Below, one piece after another: positions 44,537 through 57,358 of a stretch of DNA of 64,000 bases. A model generated the notes under the pieces. The model was not told where the DNA came from. It ran no database searches and was given only the letters and a program-made list of their open reading frames with translations. The stretch lies in NCBI RefSeq assembly GCF_010093535.1, contig NW_022985166.1, positions 1,070,537 through 1,134,536 on the forward strand, in the 5' to 3' direction. Every line of letters begins with the position of its first letter. Position 1 is the first letter of the stretch. The position numbers and the translations under genes were made by a program. This stretch comes from Lindgomyces ingoldianus (taxonomy: Eukaryota; Ascomycota; Dothideomycetes; Pleosporales; Lindgomycetaceae).

Positions 44537-44943
44537 TCATCCACTCCTCCGTATCCTCTGGGCCACAGCAACTGGTTGATTAACGAATACGTCCTCTTCG
44601 TTGGCTCTCCGCGATTGCTTCTCTTCGTAGTCCCGAGATGATTTCTTGAGGTCGTCTATTTGTGCCTGGGTCTATCAGAATTATGCTCACTGGAATATTT
44701 TCATACCTATCTACCTTCGTCAATGCTGGCCCGGATGTCGTTAATAGGAATCCATCTCGGCCCTAAGGATCATATCAGCCTTGCTGTATACACGGCGATC
44801 ACGACAGAGATGACTGCTCATCCTACCTGATGAGTATATGGTCTCACGATTGCATCGGGTCCGCAATGATACCGGATCTCATTTTGGATAACCGCTCGTG
44901 AGATGCCGAAGCCAGGAAGAAAGTACGAATTTGCGCCAGCCAT
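44537..44943 (-). CDS. compact three-exon 99-aa protein of unknown function
   Basis: Three short exons on the minus strand, 44943-44827, 44762-44715 (48 nt) and 44671-44537, are all phase 0, with introns of 64 and 43 nt (donors GTAGGA and GTAGAT; acceptors TTAG and ATAG). The joined protein is 99 residues: an N-terminal motif YFLPGFGISRAVIQNEI, then RYHCGPDAIVRPYTHQ, then exon 2 GRDGFLLTTSGPALTK, then a charged helix TQAQIDDLKKSSRDYEEKQS and a basic C-terminus. The pieces fall into a sensible globular pattern and no single frame exceeds 40 codons, so length-filtered searches miss it. I believe similar small proteins exist in other filamentous ascomycetes, without a named domain, but I cannot check that here. 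No signal peptide. Confidence 0.75.
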
Positions 44944-47900
44944 GTTTTAAACGTATGAAGGACAAGAAAAAGAAATAACGTATAGCTTGAAAAAGCAAAG
45001 CGAGGGCTTGGCTCACTAGACTCGCTGCTGAATTCGTCTACTAGTCGCTGTGGAGTTCGAACGTTGGGCCCTTTTGATCTTAAGTAATTTCTCTACCCTC
45101 ATCATCTAATAGGCTTGTACGCCACAGACACACTAGAATTAGAATACAGGGTTCAGCCTGTCAACACGCGAGATCTTGCGTCGGGCGAAGAGTAAGGCGA
45201 AAGTGAGGCGGCGGCCCAAGCGACGCAGAGCCCAAACCGCGCCCCAAATTGACGACGAGGTTCCGCCGCCTTCCAGCTTTCTCATTCTACGACCTCCTAA
45301 ATGGATAATGTGAAAATCTAGTTGCTACTCAGCCTAGCCTAGGGATCTCACAGAATTGACAGCACACCCGCCACGCTGGCACGATCCAAGACGGATAGGA
45401 GGAATACCTTATATAAAGTGATGCACGTTGCCACGACTACAGAAACTTAGGGGTACTACCGACATTGATTTTTTGCCTCTACACTTTCGCAAAAGAGATA
45501 CTTTCGTGCCACTAGTGTGTTCCTTGGGTTTTCGCTATGCCGAAATGTAGTCCTTGTGTGTGAGGCTTGACGATTTGTGGGAATTCATTAGGAAATTGCT
45601 TCGACGATCACCACTCCTACCCAAGTCATCCGCCTCTCTATATCCTCGGTGTCCAGAAACGGCGATGCCAGAAGTCCCATTCTTAGCGTTGGGCTTCCTT
45701 CACCGCCCTCGAATATCACTATCTGTGAGCGTTTTACGATCTGCAAGGAATACCCCTAACGCACGATGAGATGTCTAGTATCGTCGCTAACAGGGCATGA
45801 ATGCATCTACGAATTGTGCGCTCAACCCAATAATTAAGGTATGCTTGCAGCATCTATTATGTACCCTTGTGCCTTTGTAGCTTACAAAGATTAAAGTCCC
45901 TCGAGCTTGACCGACTACTCTGGATTACGCTCCCGGCCGGGTTTCGTCAAAGATTGCATTGATAGTCTTGCCGAAGGCGTACCAGGAATACCTCGTCAAT
46001 TTCTCCACTTGACTACTTCTCGACACGTCGCATATGAATGGCGAAACATGGCAGAATGGTAGTCCAGATACCGGAAAGGAGAAAGTGTGATACGAAAAGA
46101 CGCCGACCGAAAAGGTGCGGTATTCGATACCAAAGAGTGAGGCGGACTGTCGCCATGGATCCTTTTCTTCCTGGGCAGAGACACGAGGATAAGTCGGTAC
46201 TACCACGACAAGTCTTGCAATGCAGGACTGATTTTTGGGAGGTTTCGAGCGCTGTTCTGAGGCATAAGGCTTCAATATCAGGTGTTACTTCTTCACTTGA
46301 AATGGCTGGTTCCTCGTGCACTTTCGTGCTCTGTGGCTACTTTGTGGATATGTTAGAACTGAAGATACGATTCTTCCTTCGTATTCCGAGGCTGGCCCGC
46401 CTGCAACGCCTCCCGCACCCCAATTATTCACTAACAGTTCATTAAAACTGGGCAGATGCCCGATTCTTCATCTCCCGAGTATCTGGAGCCGGTTCAAAAA
46501 CGGGTCGCTGGAGTCCCAAGCAGTTGCCCGCCATGGTAATCTCTGACCGGACCTTTACCCCGCAGTGCTCAATTTCCTGCTTCAGAATAGTACAACTCAC
46601 CCTGTTCCCTCAATTTGTAGGCTGGAATCTTCACCGAGAATTTCTTGGGTATTCGCTGGCAGCGGACACGTCGTTATCAAGGGCCGCTGTTGCCGACGAT
46701 CAGAAGAGCGACGATGTGTTGGCGTGGCAACATTCCGAATCACCAATCCTAGAGTGGATATATGTGGCTTCAGAGTTTCTGTTAACGTCGTGGAGGTGCT
46801 CCGCATCTCCGTCTCAGCTACGAGCATCATTGATCGGAAAGCAACACCCGAAGTATGTTCCACCCAACAGTCCGCGTGTCAGGTGCGACGTCATCCAAAT
46901 CCAACTCTGGGTCTATATGGACAGTACCTAAGTGGAAACACAAGTACGTGGCTGCCGCTATGCCAGTGCCTTGTCTCCAATGGTTTCCAACTTGGAACAC
47001 CTTTAATAATACGAGACCGAAAGCTTGCTACTCCCAAGAGCACTAGAAGCCAAACATGGATATATTAGCCGCAGCTGGGCAGCAATGCCGTATAGTGATA
47101 GTAGCGCAGTCACCGGAATGTTTTCCCACGCCGCACGTCGCGCTCGGGGAGGTTCTCTGGATGGCACCACATCTCGTCGCTGCACACCCCGAGTATGGAA
47201 ATAAGGCTGCAGCAGATTTTGTAGTGCTCGAGAGTCATTTCATTCTGGCGAGAGCGCACAGAAGTTACCGTTGAACCTTGCGGTCGGTGTCGATATCTGG
47301 AAACGCCCGAAGCGCCCTCGTGGGGAGTATGAGCTGACGTCCCACTTTTGTACCGTATACCTGCGTAACTAGCGGGTATGGTATGGGCAATGAGGAATTC
47401 ATGGAAGGCCTTCACCGGAGGCTTTGAAGCCTAACACTCGGTCCACCGTGCCCTTGTTCTCCTTGAGTTCTATCAGTGTCCTGAATATATCGCGTCGAAG
47501 AATATAGCCTATTCCATGTTCGGGAAAATAGTGAGTCGATCTTCAAGGAGTTTCCCCAGCATGAGACCAACTTTTCCCCAACCTGGACACAAGTTGGCCC
47601 TTCCGATGCTATACCTTTTAATCAGTATCCTCAAATTCCCTCGATAATTCTGAGATGAGTCTTCTCGTGCGAGTTTGGGACTACGACAACTTTGATCCTT
47701 GCACATACATCGACTCACACGTACCCTTCCGCTCTCCCACGCACCCTGAAACGAGATACTAAGAGCGCAGCTACAACACCCAGGCGAGAGGATTCTAGAT
47801 TTCTATCGCCCCGTAGGAACAGCTTTAAAATAACAGGGCAGCCAGTCCCAGGGCTATACCCCAAGTCTCTGTGGTAGAAGTTGTCTTACCCATCAGTTCA

Positions 47901-48817
47901 TGACGACCTCGTGGTATCCTGGTAGTGAGAGCCGAATGGGCGATATTTGTAAGTGTGGTAACTCCTATCCCCACCTATCCGCCAAATGGAGTTGGTAAAT
48001 GACTCTTCTGAAGGATTCATGACCACCTAGCAATCCCACGACCCGGCACCTCCGGAACATTTGCGCCCTATTACTCTGGTCTCTGAGTGGGGTCCATATG
48101 TACAGGCACGGAGTACCCTTCCACCACTGAGTAAAAAATGTCCTCCATCTTGAGTCAGAAAAAAAAATTGTGAGGCTGCAGATGCGGTCGGAAATGCCGC
48201 ATCAGCTGCACCATCTCCTCGTAGACGCGGAGGTGCACCATCCGACCACCAAAACCTCTCACCATATGCCGGGGATATGAAAAGGGGTGAATGGAAAGTA
48301 GGGCATCCAATCACAGCATTTCTCATAAAATCCTTGATGGGATCGTCGCAACTAGGGTCCATAATTCGGCCCGTGCCGCTTGCTAACCAAGGCACAAGAG
48401 CCTCGAGATGCGTTATCGGATGGTTATCATGCCAAAGTGAGTGAAAGTGAGCATCTTTCTTGCGAATCTGCTAATCACCGTGAGACTTATCCCTCTCCCA
48501 CGTATGCGCGTATACGCGTAACCGCAGCAGGGCAACCTGGGGAGCCTGATCATCACAATGCATTGTAATACATCAAACGATTGCATCATTTTTGTATACA
48601 ATGCCGATTGTCAGTTTACTATAGGCAAAGTCATGTATCTTCGCCGGATAATCCCACAAATAGCTCAAGTTGTTCAACTTCATTCCCGCATCTGAGTATT
48701 GTCAAATGGTTCTAGTACTGTATTCCTTGCAATCATCCTCAAGTCAGAGTTAACAAATATCCAATAGGATAATCAGGCCAGCAATTTTGCACTTCTCATC
48801 CCGTCTGGTACACTAGT
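44944..48817. other. gene-poor stretch, no gene recognised
   Basis: About 3.9 kb. Frames around 46038-47068 overlap one another in several registers and look like degenerate or noncoding sequence. The frame at 48027-48395 (-) has no family character. No inverted terminal repeats or transposase motifs were seen. Confidence 0.4.
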
Positions 48818-50406
48818 CTAGTCTAAAGGATGTCCTAATTTAGCCTTCAGTTCCACCATGTTTGTCTGTAAAGCCTTCAGGTCGGATTTAAGTCCTTCAA
48901 TCTCTCGCACAGCCTCATCCAGTCGAAGATCCCGACGTTCGGACTCCCTTTCGAGCGCTGCTATCCGCGATACATGGGAGTCGAGGAGGTTGTACAATTC
49001 GGACGGTGATGGTTGTGGCCTTTGCGTGGCGAGAGCTTGAGGTAACGTTATTACCCCAACATCGACAGCTCTTTCGTTGCCAACTGAGTCCACTTCCATC
49101 GCTTCCTGGGCAGTATGGTATGTTGTCTCTGTGGGCGAATACGACTGCTGACTTGGTAGCACTGATGAGGGGATTCTCCACATCCGAGCAACCAGTAGAG
49201 GCGAAGCAGGCACCTCAAAATCTATACCACCATCTTCTTCATTTGAGTCCATTTGTCTGGGTTCTGACACAGTGTGACATCCCATTCCTGTATCTGGGAA
49301 TGGCTCTTTAGTCGAATGCAGTGAGTCCCCGGCTGACTCCGTTGTAGCGACGGGTGTAGATAGTGGTTCTGCGCTGTTTGATCCTCGCACGCTAACATTT
49401 CCACGATTTTCAGATTGTCCTGCTTTTGAAGTTTCGGGCGCAGAATGATTGCTCGTTTGGGTGGCTGAACGTCGCCGTTGAGCTGATCGTGACGGCGCAA
49501 CGACCGTCTTGATAGGATTAACTAGTTCGGGTGCTAACAACGGGATCTCTCCTCCTGAGCTCTCAGGTGTCCCTCCAGGCTCACTATCCGCCATCACTAA
49601 GTTGGCCGTAGAGGCTGTGGTCTTCGAACTTATGGCTTCGAATGTTTCGGGGCTGGTTAGATGCTCCAAACTCTGGCCTCCTTGACCTGGGCATACGGCC
49701 CGGCACTGCAATAAGACCTCTAAACCTGTGAGAATTAGTCGAAAGTCTAGTTATTTAACGAGCGAGTCATCCTTGCCGATCAACTCTCTCGTCGCTTCAC
49801 CATATTGGGTCGCAGCTTTGGGCCCCTTTGCAAGCTCGCGTAGCATATCATCGCTATCTTGACGTGCTAGGGAAGGCCGATATGCGTCCGGCACTACCAA
49901 GGCTTCATGAGGGTTTGCAGGTACATTCCTGAAGATCCTGACCATTTCATTCCTTCCAAGAAGAGTCAGCGGTCTCCACCTTCTGCATTGCGTATACAGT
50001 GTACCCTACCATACCTTGACTGTAGAGCACACCCATATCGAACTCCAGTTCTCAGAGAAGTATGAATAAATTCCCTCAAGTCTCCTGTATTCTCGAATTG
50101 GAAATCCCAGAATGAACGCTCCTTATCAAACTGACCGAGAATCCGGATCCGCTGCTGATAGTCACTGAAGAATGTGTGAATATCCTCGCGGTTGAAGTTG
50201 CCTTGAAGATACCACATTCGTTTGGGGCGTGTCATTCGGTTGATGAAGAAAGTGTTCCCAGCGGGGCTGAATGATAGAGTGAGATCGGTGCCGAAACCCA
50301 ATCGGCCGTAGCGCTGGACGTTCCATGTCGAAGAATAGAGGAGTCTCCAGGTCACATATATATCGGCGACAGGGATGGAATACCTTTCGGTTGGTAGTTG
50401 TGGCAT
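48818..50406 (-). CDS. 483-aa protein with C-terminal coiled coil, unknown function
   Basis: Three exons on the minus strand, 50406-50015, 49952-49801 and 49725-48818, give about 483 residues. The intron 2 donor (TATG|GTGAAG) is inferred from phase, with a good branch site (GACTAAT) and CACAG acceptor; if it is wrong, the middle differs slightly. Residues 1-130 are a globular, aromatic-rich region (IPVADIYVTWRLLYSS, then GFGTDLTLSFSPAGNTFF, then a FQFENTGDLREF stretch). Residues 180-410 are Ser/Thr/Glu-rich and disordered. Residues about 425-475 form a heptad coiled coil (LLDSHVSRIAALERESERRD, then EIEGLKSDLKALQTNMVELK). No known domain, membrane segment or signal peptide. The family is not recognised. 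Confidence 0.72.
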
Positions 50407-53400
50407 TTCTTGGAGTGTATATTGGTGCGGGAAGAAGGTAGCGAGAGGCTGATAATAATTGGAGACTGATCATATAACTCTCTCCCGGTAAGGATGTGTT
50501 TGCTTGCCTAGGTAGGCGGTGAGTGTATTTCTTCCTAGTGAGGTTGTTTATTTGAGTGATTTGGAGGGAAGGGGCGAGAAGTCTCTCTTACCGCTTTCGT
50601 ATGTCAATCTCTCCGTACACTTGTTCCGGCCACATGTTACAACGGGAACTCATGCGAGACTCTCTCTCTAGCAATACAAATTTCCTTAGGTAAATAATAT
50701 TCAATGCAGTGTTTGCTACCCCGCATGTTCCCAGTCCCTCTTATCCTCTTTCCATAGCTTTCCAATGCCCCGTAATAGTCCCCAAGAATTATTAGCCCGA
50801 CCAGAGGGCGGGGGCTCTTTAGTCAACTGGCAATCCTTCTCGAAGAATTCTACGGGTAGGTAAGCAGCCCCATTTATTACAAAGGGCTTTACTATACTTT
50901 AGACGACAGCGCGGCGCTTTTCAGGCACTGCCGAACAAGCTTTCATGTGTCTTTCCCTGCCTGATTTCGGTATCTAGGTTGCATAACGTGGTCCCCAAGT
51001 CGCCCTCTTGGCTTCATTACCCATCGGACATACAGTTGCAGTTTCCTTCTTCTGGCATAGCTTTGTTTTATCAATACCTGAAACCAGCAAGGCTAAAGGC
51101 CCTATATTGACTGTGCATCCTAGGCCGTCGAGATACCCTTAGCAGAATGTAACTCGAACTTCGCGGTACGTCTTGCCAGATTCTCTCCGCTACGTTCATG
51201 TCGCTGCCCATGGCGGTGGTGCATATAATCCAATGTAATCTGTTGTATTCTCACATAAACCTCTCCACTCTAACCTCCCCACAATATATTTCATGTGTTC
51301 TCAATACACCAATATAACTCCGAACCATAAAAAAATACCAAGCCGAACCGGTGGGAGAAGTCGTGCGGAGGTGAATCTAATTCAAGAAACCCAAGCAAAG
51401 CTCAAGCATGGCTATGGAGCCTTCGAATGTTTGATTTCTCTGGTGGAGATGTAGTGAATACCAAATGCGTTCGCGATAGTCGTCTTCACATACCAATCAA
51501 TTGTTACCAACCGAAGACCGTTCTTTCCCCTCCATCTAGCCTCTGCCCTTCCCTCCTCCAATTGGCCCTGCCCTTTGCCGAAGACCTCTATGCTCCATCT
51601 GTGCCTCAAGCGGATATCGTTGGCAGCCTCCCAGGGCGGGGGTTTAATTGACGACCATCTAGAACCACTCGGCAGGATGCACCCCAAAAGCCTTGAAAGA
51701 TATTACTGCAGCCGCTTCAGCAATCATCGCAGCCAATCAAAAGACAAAGCTGGCGCCAATGGGCGGCGAGATCAGCATTGGCTGCTCAGCCGCATCTGTG
51801 GAGTCCGCCACACCTTCGAATATGGGAACTCTTCGAGAGGGCTTGGAACACGTGGAGTTAGCGAGATCTCGGTAGTCTAATCTGATGAAAGACGGCATCG
51901 TCTGGTACAGCCGTGATTGGTTAGCTGGCGGGATAGTGTCTTGAGAGTTGAGAGGACTTGCAGCCACGGACACGGGAAAGAAGGAAAGGAGGACTCAAGA
52001 TCCCCTTGATGGTTCTGTGATACTTGAGTGATGTCTGTGTAGTATAAAGATAAGACAAGTCTTCAATTTGGAGATCCTTCTGCTTGATTAATTTTACTGG
52101 TGTTCCATACAGTTAATACTCCTTCGAGGCCATTCCCTTCGGCTGCTCTGGAGACTTGGTATTGTCTTTAGACTTTGTGGAAGAGGAGTCGCCGTGTTTG
52201 GGAATGGTGAGCGGCGTGGCGAGAAGCCGTGCGAGAGACACGACCAATATCTTATTCGTAACTGTGTGCGTTGTTGAGAGGTAGTTTACAATTAATTTAA
52301 CCAATCGAAAGCTCCTCCTCTGTCGACACCACTTCCACTCCAACCTGTTTCGAAACCTCGGTCTACCCCCTGACGGGATGTCCCCCTGAAACGACTACTT
52401 CAAAGTGGTAAGGAAGCAATTGCAAGATTGTCGGGAAGATAAAGGTAATTACGGCATTTGCGATTGGAACGAGTTGTACAAAGGTTAGAACGATGTCACC
52501 GACGTGTGATAATCATGGGGGTGATGGAAAGTGCTAGATGTGAAAATGAGGAAAGAGTCTGGGAGGAAAGGATCTAACTGGGAGGGTCCTTGTTATGAGT
52601 CGGTGTCGCTGATTTGTGCGAGTGCTTTGTGGAATGGTTAAAATGATAATGATGGGGGAGATGGCGAATTCGCTAGATGTAATGTATTTGGGGCTTGGTG
52701 ATGCCCTGCCCCTATTTCTACGAATAAAGTGTAAGGTGGAGGGTAAATGATAATGATTTGCAAACTCGTATTCCTTAGTCATGTCGCATGTGCTGGAACT
52801 GAAAGAGAAGCTGCGAGGGCGCTCGCTACTCAAATGATGCAAAAGGTTAACTCAGAGTATAAGTCGCTACAAGGGCCAAGGTAGTTCGGCAACGTAGAAA
52901 TAGTTAAACAACCATGATAATGCGGAATACATTCCTGGCTGAGAGGATATTACTTCATATATGGCGCCAAAAGACCTGACAGAGACGGCTTATCTTACTA
53001 GTTAACTTCATTCGCGTATGAGCTCTACAATGTCTATCGTAGCCATGTCTAATGCAGACTCCTTTCAGTATTCTAATTTCCCTGCGCACTTAGAGAAGAG
53101 ATGGGTTGGACATTGGTCGTGTAGTAAAATGAAGAATATCTATCACTTTTCCTCTTTCTCGTACAAGAGTGCAATGGTAGTCGACGCGAGAATGAGTTCA
53201 AGTTAGGTTATTAAAATCTGTTAGGTAAATCCTGCTTATGTCTTTCTCGAGCTGCATGAGAGCCTAAAATATTTGAGATACTTACGCAAAGCAATATACA
53301 CATTCTTGGCATAGATTTTAAAATCGCCTCTTTGCCTATGCTAAACACCCTATGGATGATGTTTATGAATATTACCATGCATTGACTAGCCTAGTGACGT

Positions 53401-55917
53401 GTTGATTTAGCCTCATTTACCTACTTTGGAAATCTATTATTCGAAGGAACGACATAGAGAAAACGGTAAGCAAACCATGGTTCCCTGTTTCTTACCTTCA
53501 TCGTTAGGCGTCTTGTAGAAGCTAGAAATTGCAGCGCTCTACTCACCTTAGAGTCAATAATCTCCGTAGAAGCGTGAATATCATGGCATCGCTGCCCCAC
53601 CCATCGAAGCCAGTGCACTAGTTCTAAGAATACAGTATGAGAAGCCTTTGGCTTACATAATCAATGATACCTACATAAATAGCGCCATTGCGGTACGTAG
53701 CTGAAGCTGCGGTTAATGAATGAGAATCCGCACGTGTTGGAAGATTACTGAAGGAAAATTTGGGTGACATCATTTGAGGTCAAGGCTCTCATTCCTACTG
53801 TATGCTCAATCTTGTAATTCTTGCTTCACCTCAGCCCACATTACGACACAATGTAGCTCCACCAACTCACCACCCTCCTCTTCATACAAGTCTTCCCTCC
53901 TCCTAATGAAGGCCCCACACAATCCCGCACTGCCCACCATCTTCAATCTTCTCATCCACGGTCGCCGGGTTTCCAGCAATAACCAATGAGATTTCTTCCA
54001 ATTCCGGTCAGATTTAGCTGAATGTTTGGTGGACAGGGATGCTTATCGGGATCTCCGGACGGATACTTTTCTACTTCCGGCTAGCGCTAATGACCGTGCA
54101 CTGGGCTGCCACGTGGAGAACAAGTTAAGCGAGCTCGGGGAATGCGAATGGCGTTCTTGGGCAAGGCGACGCCGACGAGGGTGCAAAGATTGAATATTTC
54201 GTTTTTGAGTGGGGTCTGAATATTGTTTCGGGGTGAGCGATAGCGCGTCTTGCTGAGGGCTTGGAGAGGACTTAGAAGCGAGAAAGTGGACATGTTGGAA
54301 AAGGAAATAATGGCAATGGTGGTGTGGGTTTGAGGCAGGGAGCTCGAGGTGAGAGCAGTAGTTTGGACACTTTCGCAAGAGGAATCGATTCTCCTCCGCA
54401 CCCACAGAATGTTTCCGCTTTGGGGAAAGATCCATCGAGATGCAAAGCTTATCCTCGATGTTGAGCCTAAAAGAGATCCAGTATCCACGTGTCAAACTAG
54501 CACGGCGGGACCCACTTTGAAGGCGCGTTGCTGCTGAGCGCGAGTCAAAGTTGCACGAGTCGAGAAGGCAGTGTCGTATAATAGCACCATCTCAGCTGAG
54601 GTTCTGGAATCTGGACCTAGATCGAGCGCTAATGCATTCGAGGACTGCACCGGGTGTGCTACTATCGGGAGATGGGCAGGCATATGGGAGCCGCTCGAGT
54701 GGTTAGGTGGTGTGGTGTGGGATCAAGGTGGCTAGCTCGGTTATAGTGTGACTGGAGGATGGAGAGATTTAGATGTGCAAATGGAAGTCTCGGGGACAAA
54801 TTTATGAGGAAATACGAAGGACCAGAAATGACACTGCCAAAAATCTATTCACATTGAGAAGAGAATCAAAGAGATTAAAACGAAGGTCCAAGAAATAATT
54901 GAAGGGAAGCCTGTTGATTCCAAATGCCATATGACCGTAGCCATTCCACTACCCGTGCCCATTTTGCAGCTAATATTCCCAGGTTTCGCTTAAACCAGCC
55001 CTGAAGTCCCTAGCCGAGTGCTCAAGTCCCAGAAGTATAACGCCCCAACGCCAACGCCAACGCCAACGCTAAGATATCGACGGAGAGTGTCCAAAGAAGA
55101 AAATTCGCTGAAATCGTGTGAGTATATGCTTTTGGGGAAATAGGGCCGCTGGCCTGCAGAGGAAAGAAATAGAGAAACAGATCCGGGGAGGGTTCTTAAG
55201 CCAGAACGTTCGACGCACAACGCTTAGGGTCGTGGGTAGAGCCGTAATGCAGATATGGAGTGATTTTAGCCGTAATGATTGAGTTCGTCGCGCTTGGTAC
55301 TGTGCTGAAAGGACGCCAATGAGGGTTAATGACGCGTTGTGAAAGTTGTCGGGGTATCGCCTAGGAAAGAGAGAGAGGAAGGAGATGCAACCGGGGCGGT
55401 GTAATGGAGGACATATGGATTCATCGCCTCATCAAAGTCTGCTGGATCTGGGATAGTGTTGGATCCTCGGAGAGCCACTTGCCCTGGGATGCGTCCTGGG
55501 AGCGAAGCGTATTCTCGACGTGGGCATCAGTGATAGATAGGAGTTCCTGTTTAACATGCGAATCAGTAAATGCTCCAGCATATCAATCTGTGTCATCTGC
55601 TGATGCCTAGTGAGGGTTTGGTACATTGTGACGTACCATTCTCAACGTGCTGTCAGTGGCCTGCAGTGCCTGAAGATGGCTCGCATTGGGCTTCTGGCCT
55701 CGCAGAATCGAATTCCTGCTGTTCATCCACCGTAGTCCCGCATGCGCCCTCAGATAAGCTCTCTGGCATTGGAATCGGCGCACCCCTGCGTCAACAATAA
55801 TTCTGTCTCTGACGTCAGCCTTGCAACTTCCAGCAGTAGCAACCTTGTCCATCATCGGACCGCGCCCTGCGGTATCGTGCTGATCAGAGGGTTCTGAATA
55901 GGAAAATAAGGAAGCCC
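50407..55917. other. 5.5-kb gene-poor stretch
   Basis: Only short frames. At 51412-51973 both strands have open frames and neither can be chosen. At 52113-52343 (-) and 54043-54495 (-) frames lack motifs. At about 55421-55555 (-) a protein-like segment (ITDAHVENTLRSQDASQGKW) may be the last exon of the next gene. Confidence 0.4.
55045..55068. repeat. CCAACG tandem repeat, four copies
   Basis: Four perfect copies of a 6-bp unit in intergenic DNA. Confidence 0.85.
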
Positions 55918-56293
55918 TTACCCCTTCAGTTGCGCCTTTTCACGCTCCGGATCGCCGCCCGGGGAGGTGGTCCCAGCCGAGAAGGGGGCATCGAGAATCG
56001 CCTGCGCCTCCAAGGTGCACTGGCGAAGCAGAGAGTAGCCCTCGAGATAGTACTCCTCGGCTGTAGGCGTGGCGTGCAGCTGGCTGAGATAGTACTGCAG
56101 GTTGCGGAAGTCCGTCATGATCTCCGCAATGCGGATGGCGCGAGCGTCGTTGACTGGAAGTAGCAGTATCTTAGCATGTGAACTCGCTCAGGAAGGCGCA
56201 ATCTTGAGCGCAGAAGGGGGAATTTGATTTGATATGAGTGGCAGCATGATTGTGCGTGGGAGGGAGTAGGGGAGCCTTACGACCGTCGGACAT
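55918..56293 (-). CDS. small helical protein, 3' end uncertain
   Basis: Two exons are supported: 56293-56281 (13 nt, ATGTCCGACGGTC) and 56153-55918, with a 127-nt intron (GTAAGG to TCCAG). They encode 82 residues if the TAA at 55918 is used: LNDARAIRIAEIMTDFRNLQ, then LHATPTAEEYYLEGYSLLRQ, then an acidic Pro/Gly tail. The protein is mostly helical and soluble. The TAA overlaps a strong donor (GG|GTAAGG), so the gene may be spliced onward. A following segment, LLLLEVARLTSETELLLTQ from an acceptor at 55844, continues in frame, and further protein-like pieces reach 55421. Family not recognised. Confidence 0.6.
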
Positions 56294-57358
56294 GGTTGGT
56301 GGCAGTGAATTGGGATGAGGCTTGCAAGTTGGCAGAGAGTGAGTGAAGAATAGGGCTGTGGATTGGACTACAGTAAGGCTTGACTGGTGAGGTGGTATGG
56401 TGATGGCGGCGTGGCAACCGTTATATAAGGATGCTCAACGGGCGTTCATGAGGATTCTCTGTGAGGTATAGAGGCTGGATAGTCAGGGCTGCTCCCGCCG
56501 CCAGTGTGCTTGTGCTTGCCGAGTCCCACATTCGGGGCTTCCAGCTGGCACCGCTGCACCATTCAGCATGGCAAGGAGCAGTAAGGGGCTATGATAAGGT
56601 GTAAGAGTAGCATCGAGGAGAGAGTTGGAGGGCGCAAATCTCTACTCGGGAAACGTAAAAGCAAGCAGCTATTTTCTCAACCGTACCATTACAGCTGGAC
56701 TGGGAGAGAGCGAGTGCTGTGCTGGACCTGCCAATGGGTGCTCAGCTTCCAGGCGGGCGCCACATCGCCCTGTAGGGCCTAGCGGCACGGCCCTATCCGG
56801 TAAGGCGCTGAGCCAAGCTTTGCGTCGCCGCCTCATCGCGGGCTGGTATTGGCCAGGAAGTATAATTAGTTGTTGCGGCTTTCGCGTGCGTGTGCTGAGA
56901 GTGAGAGTCCTTCGTGAGGATCTGGTAGGCCAAGAGTAGCCGTGTGAGGTTAACCCGAGTCCTCCACAACGCTCGCCGCGACCGTAACTCTACCCAGCGT
57001 CAGCCACAGCACGGCTATGCTGCGCCGCTCGGCCAGTCAGATGACGTCGAGACACTGTTTGCTACCAGCCCGGGGGTGCGTCGCAGCTGGTGAGAGGATA
57101 TGGCTGTCATTTGAGAGGGCTAGCGGTACATACAAACCGTGGAGATGCGGCTGAACACCAAGAATATTTCCCCCGCCGATGCCAGACCATAGTGCGCTTA
57201 TGCAGGAGGGCACCTTCTAATCCTTGATACAGCGTGCTGTGAACCTCCCGCCCTGACGTATGAGAGGCAGCTTTTCATAATCTGGAGCCTCGCGACGACC
57301 ATGAGGTGCCTGTCTCAGCACGCGAACCCGTCGTCCCGTCCCAGGAGCCTGTCTCCGC
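56294..57358. other. GC-rich intergenic, promoter of the small helical gene
   Basis: About 1.06 kb between the start of the small helical gene and the proteasome gene stop. It is GC-rich, with short frames and no motif. Confidence 0.45.

Noticed and set aside
46038..47068. Several overlapping frames suggestive of a decayed gene
   Set aside because: No segment in any frame shows a recognisable motif, and the frames cannot be ordered into one protein.
48027..48395. 122-codon minus-strand frame
   Set aside because: No motif, splice site or promoter support, and low-complexity Ala/Gly runs suggest chance.
51412..51973. Opposed open frames, plus (ITAAASAIIAANQKTKLAP) and minus (WSIEVFGKGQGQLEEGRAEA)
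   Set aside because: Each looks partly protein-like but neither has a start, splice structure or family that would let me choose a strand.
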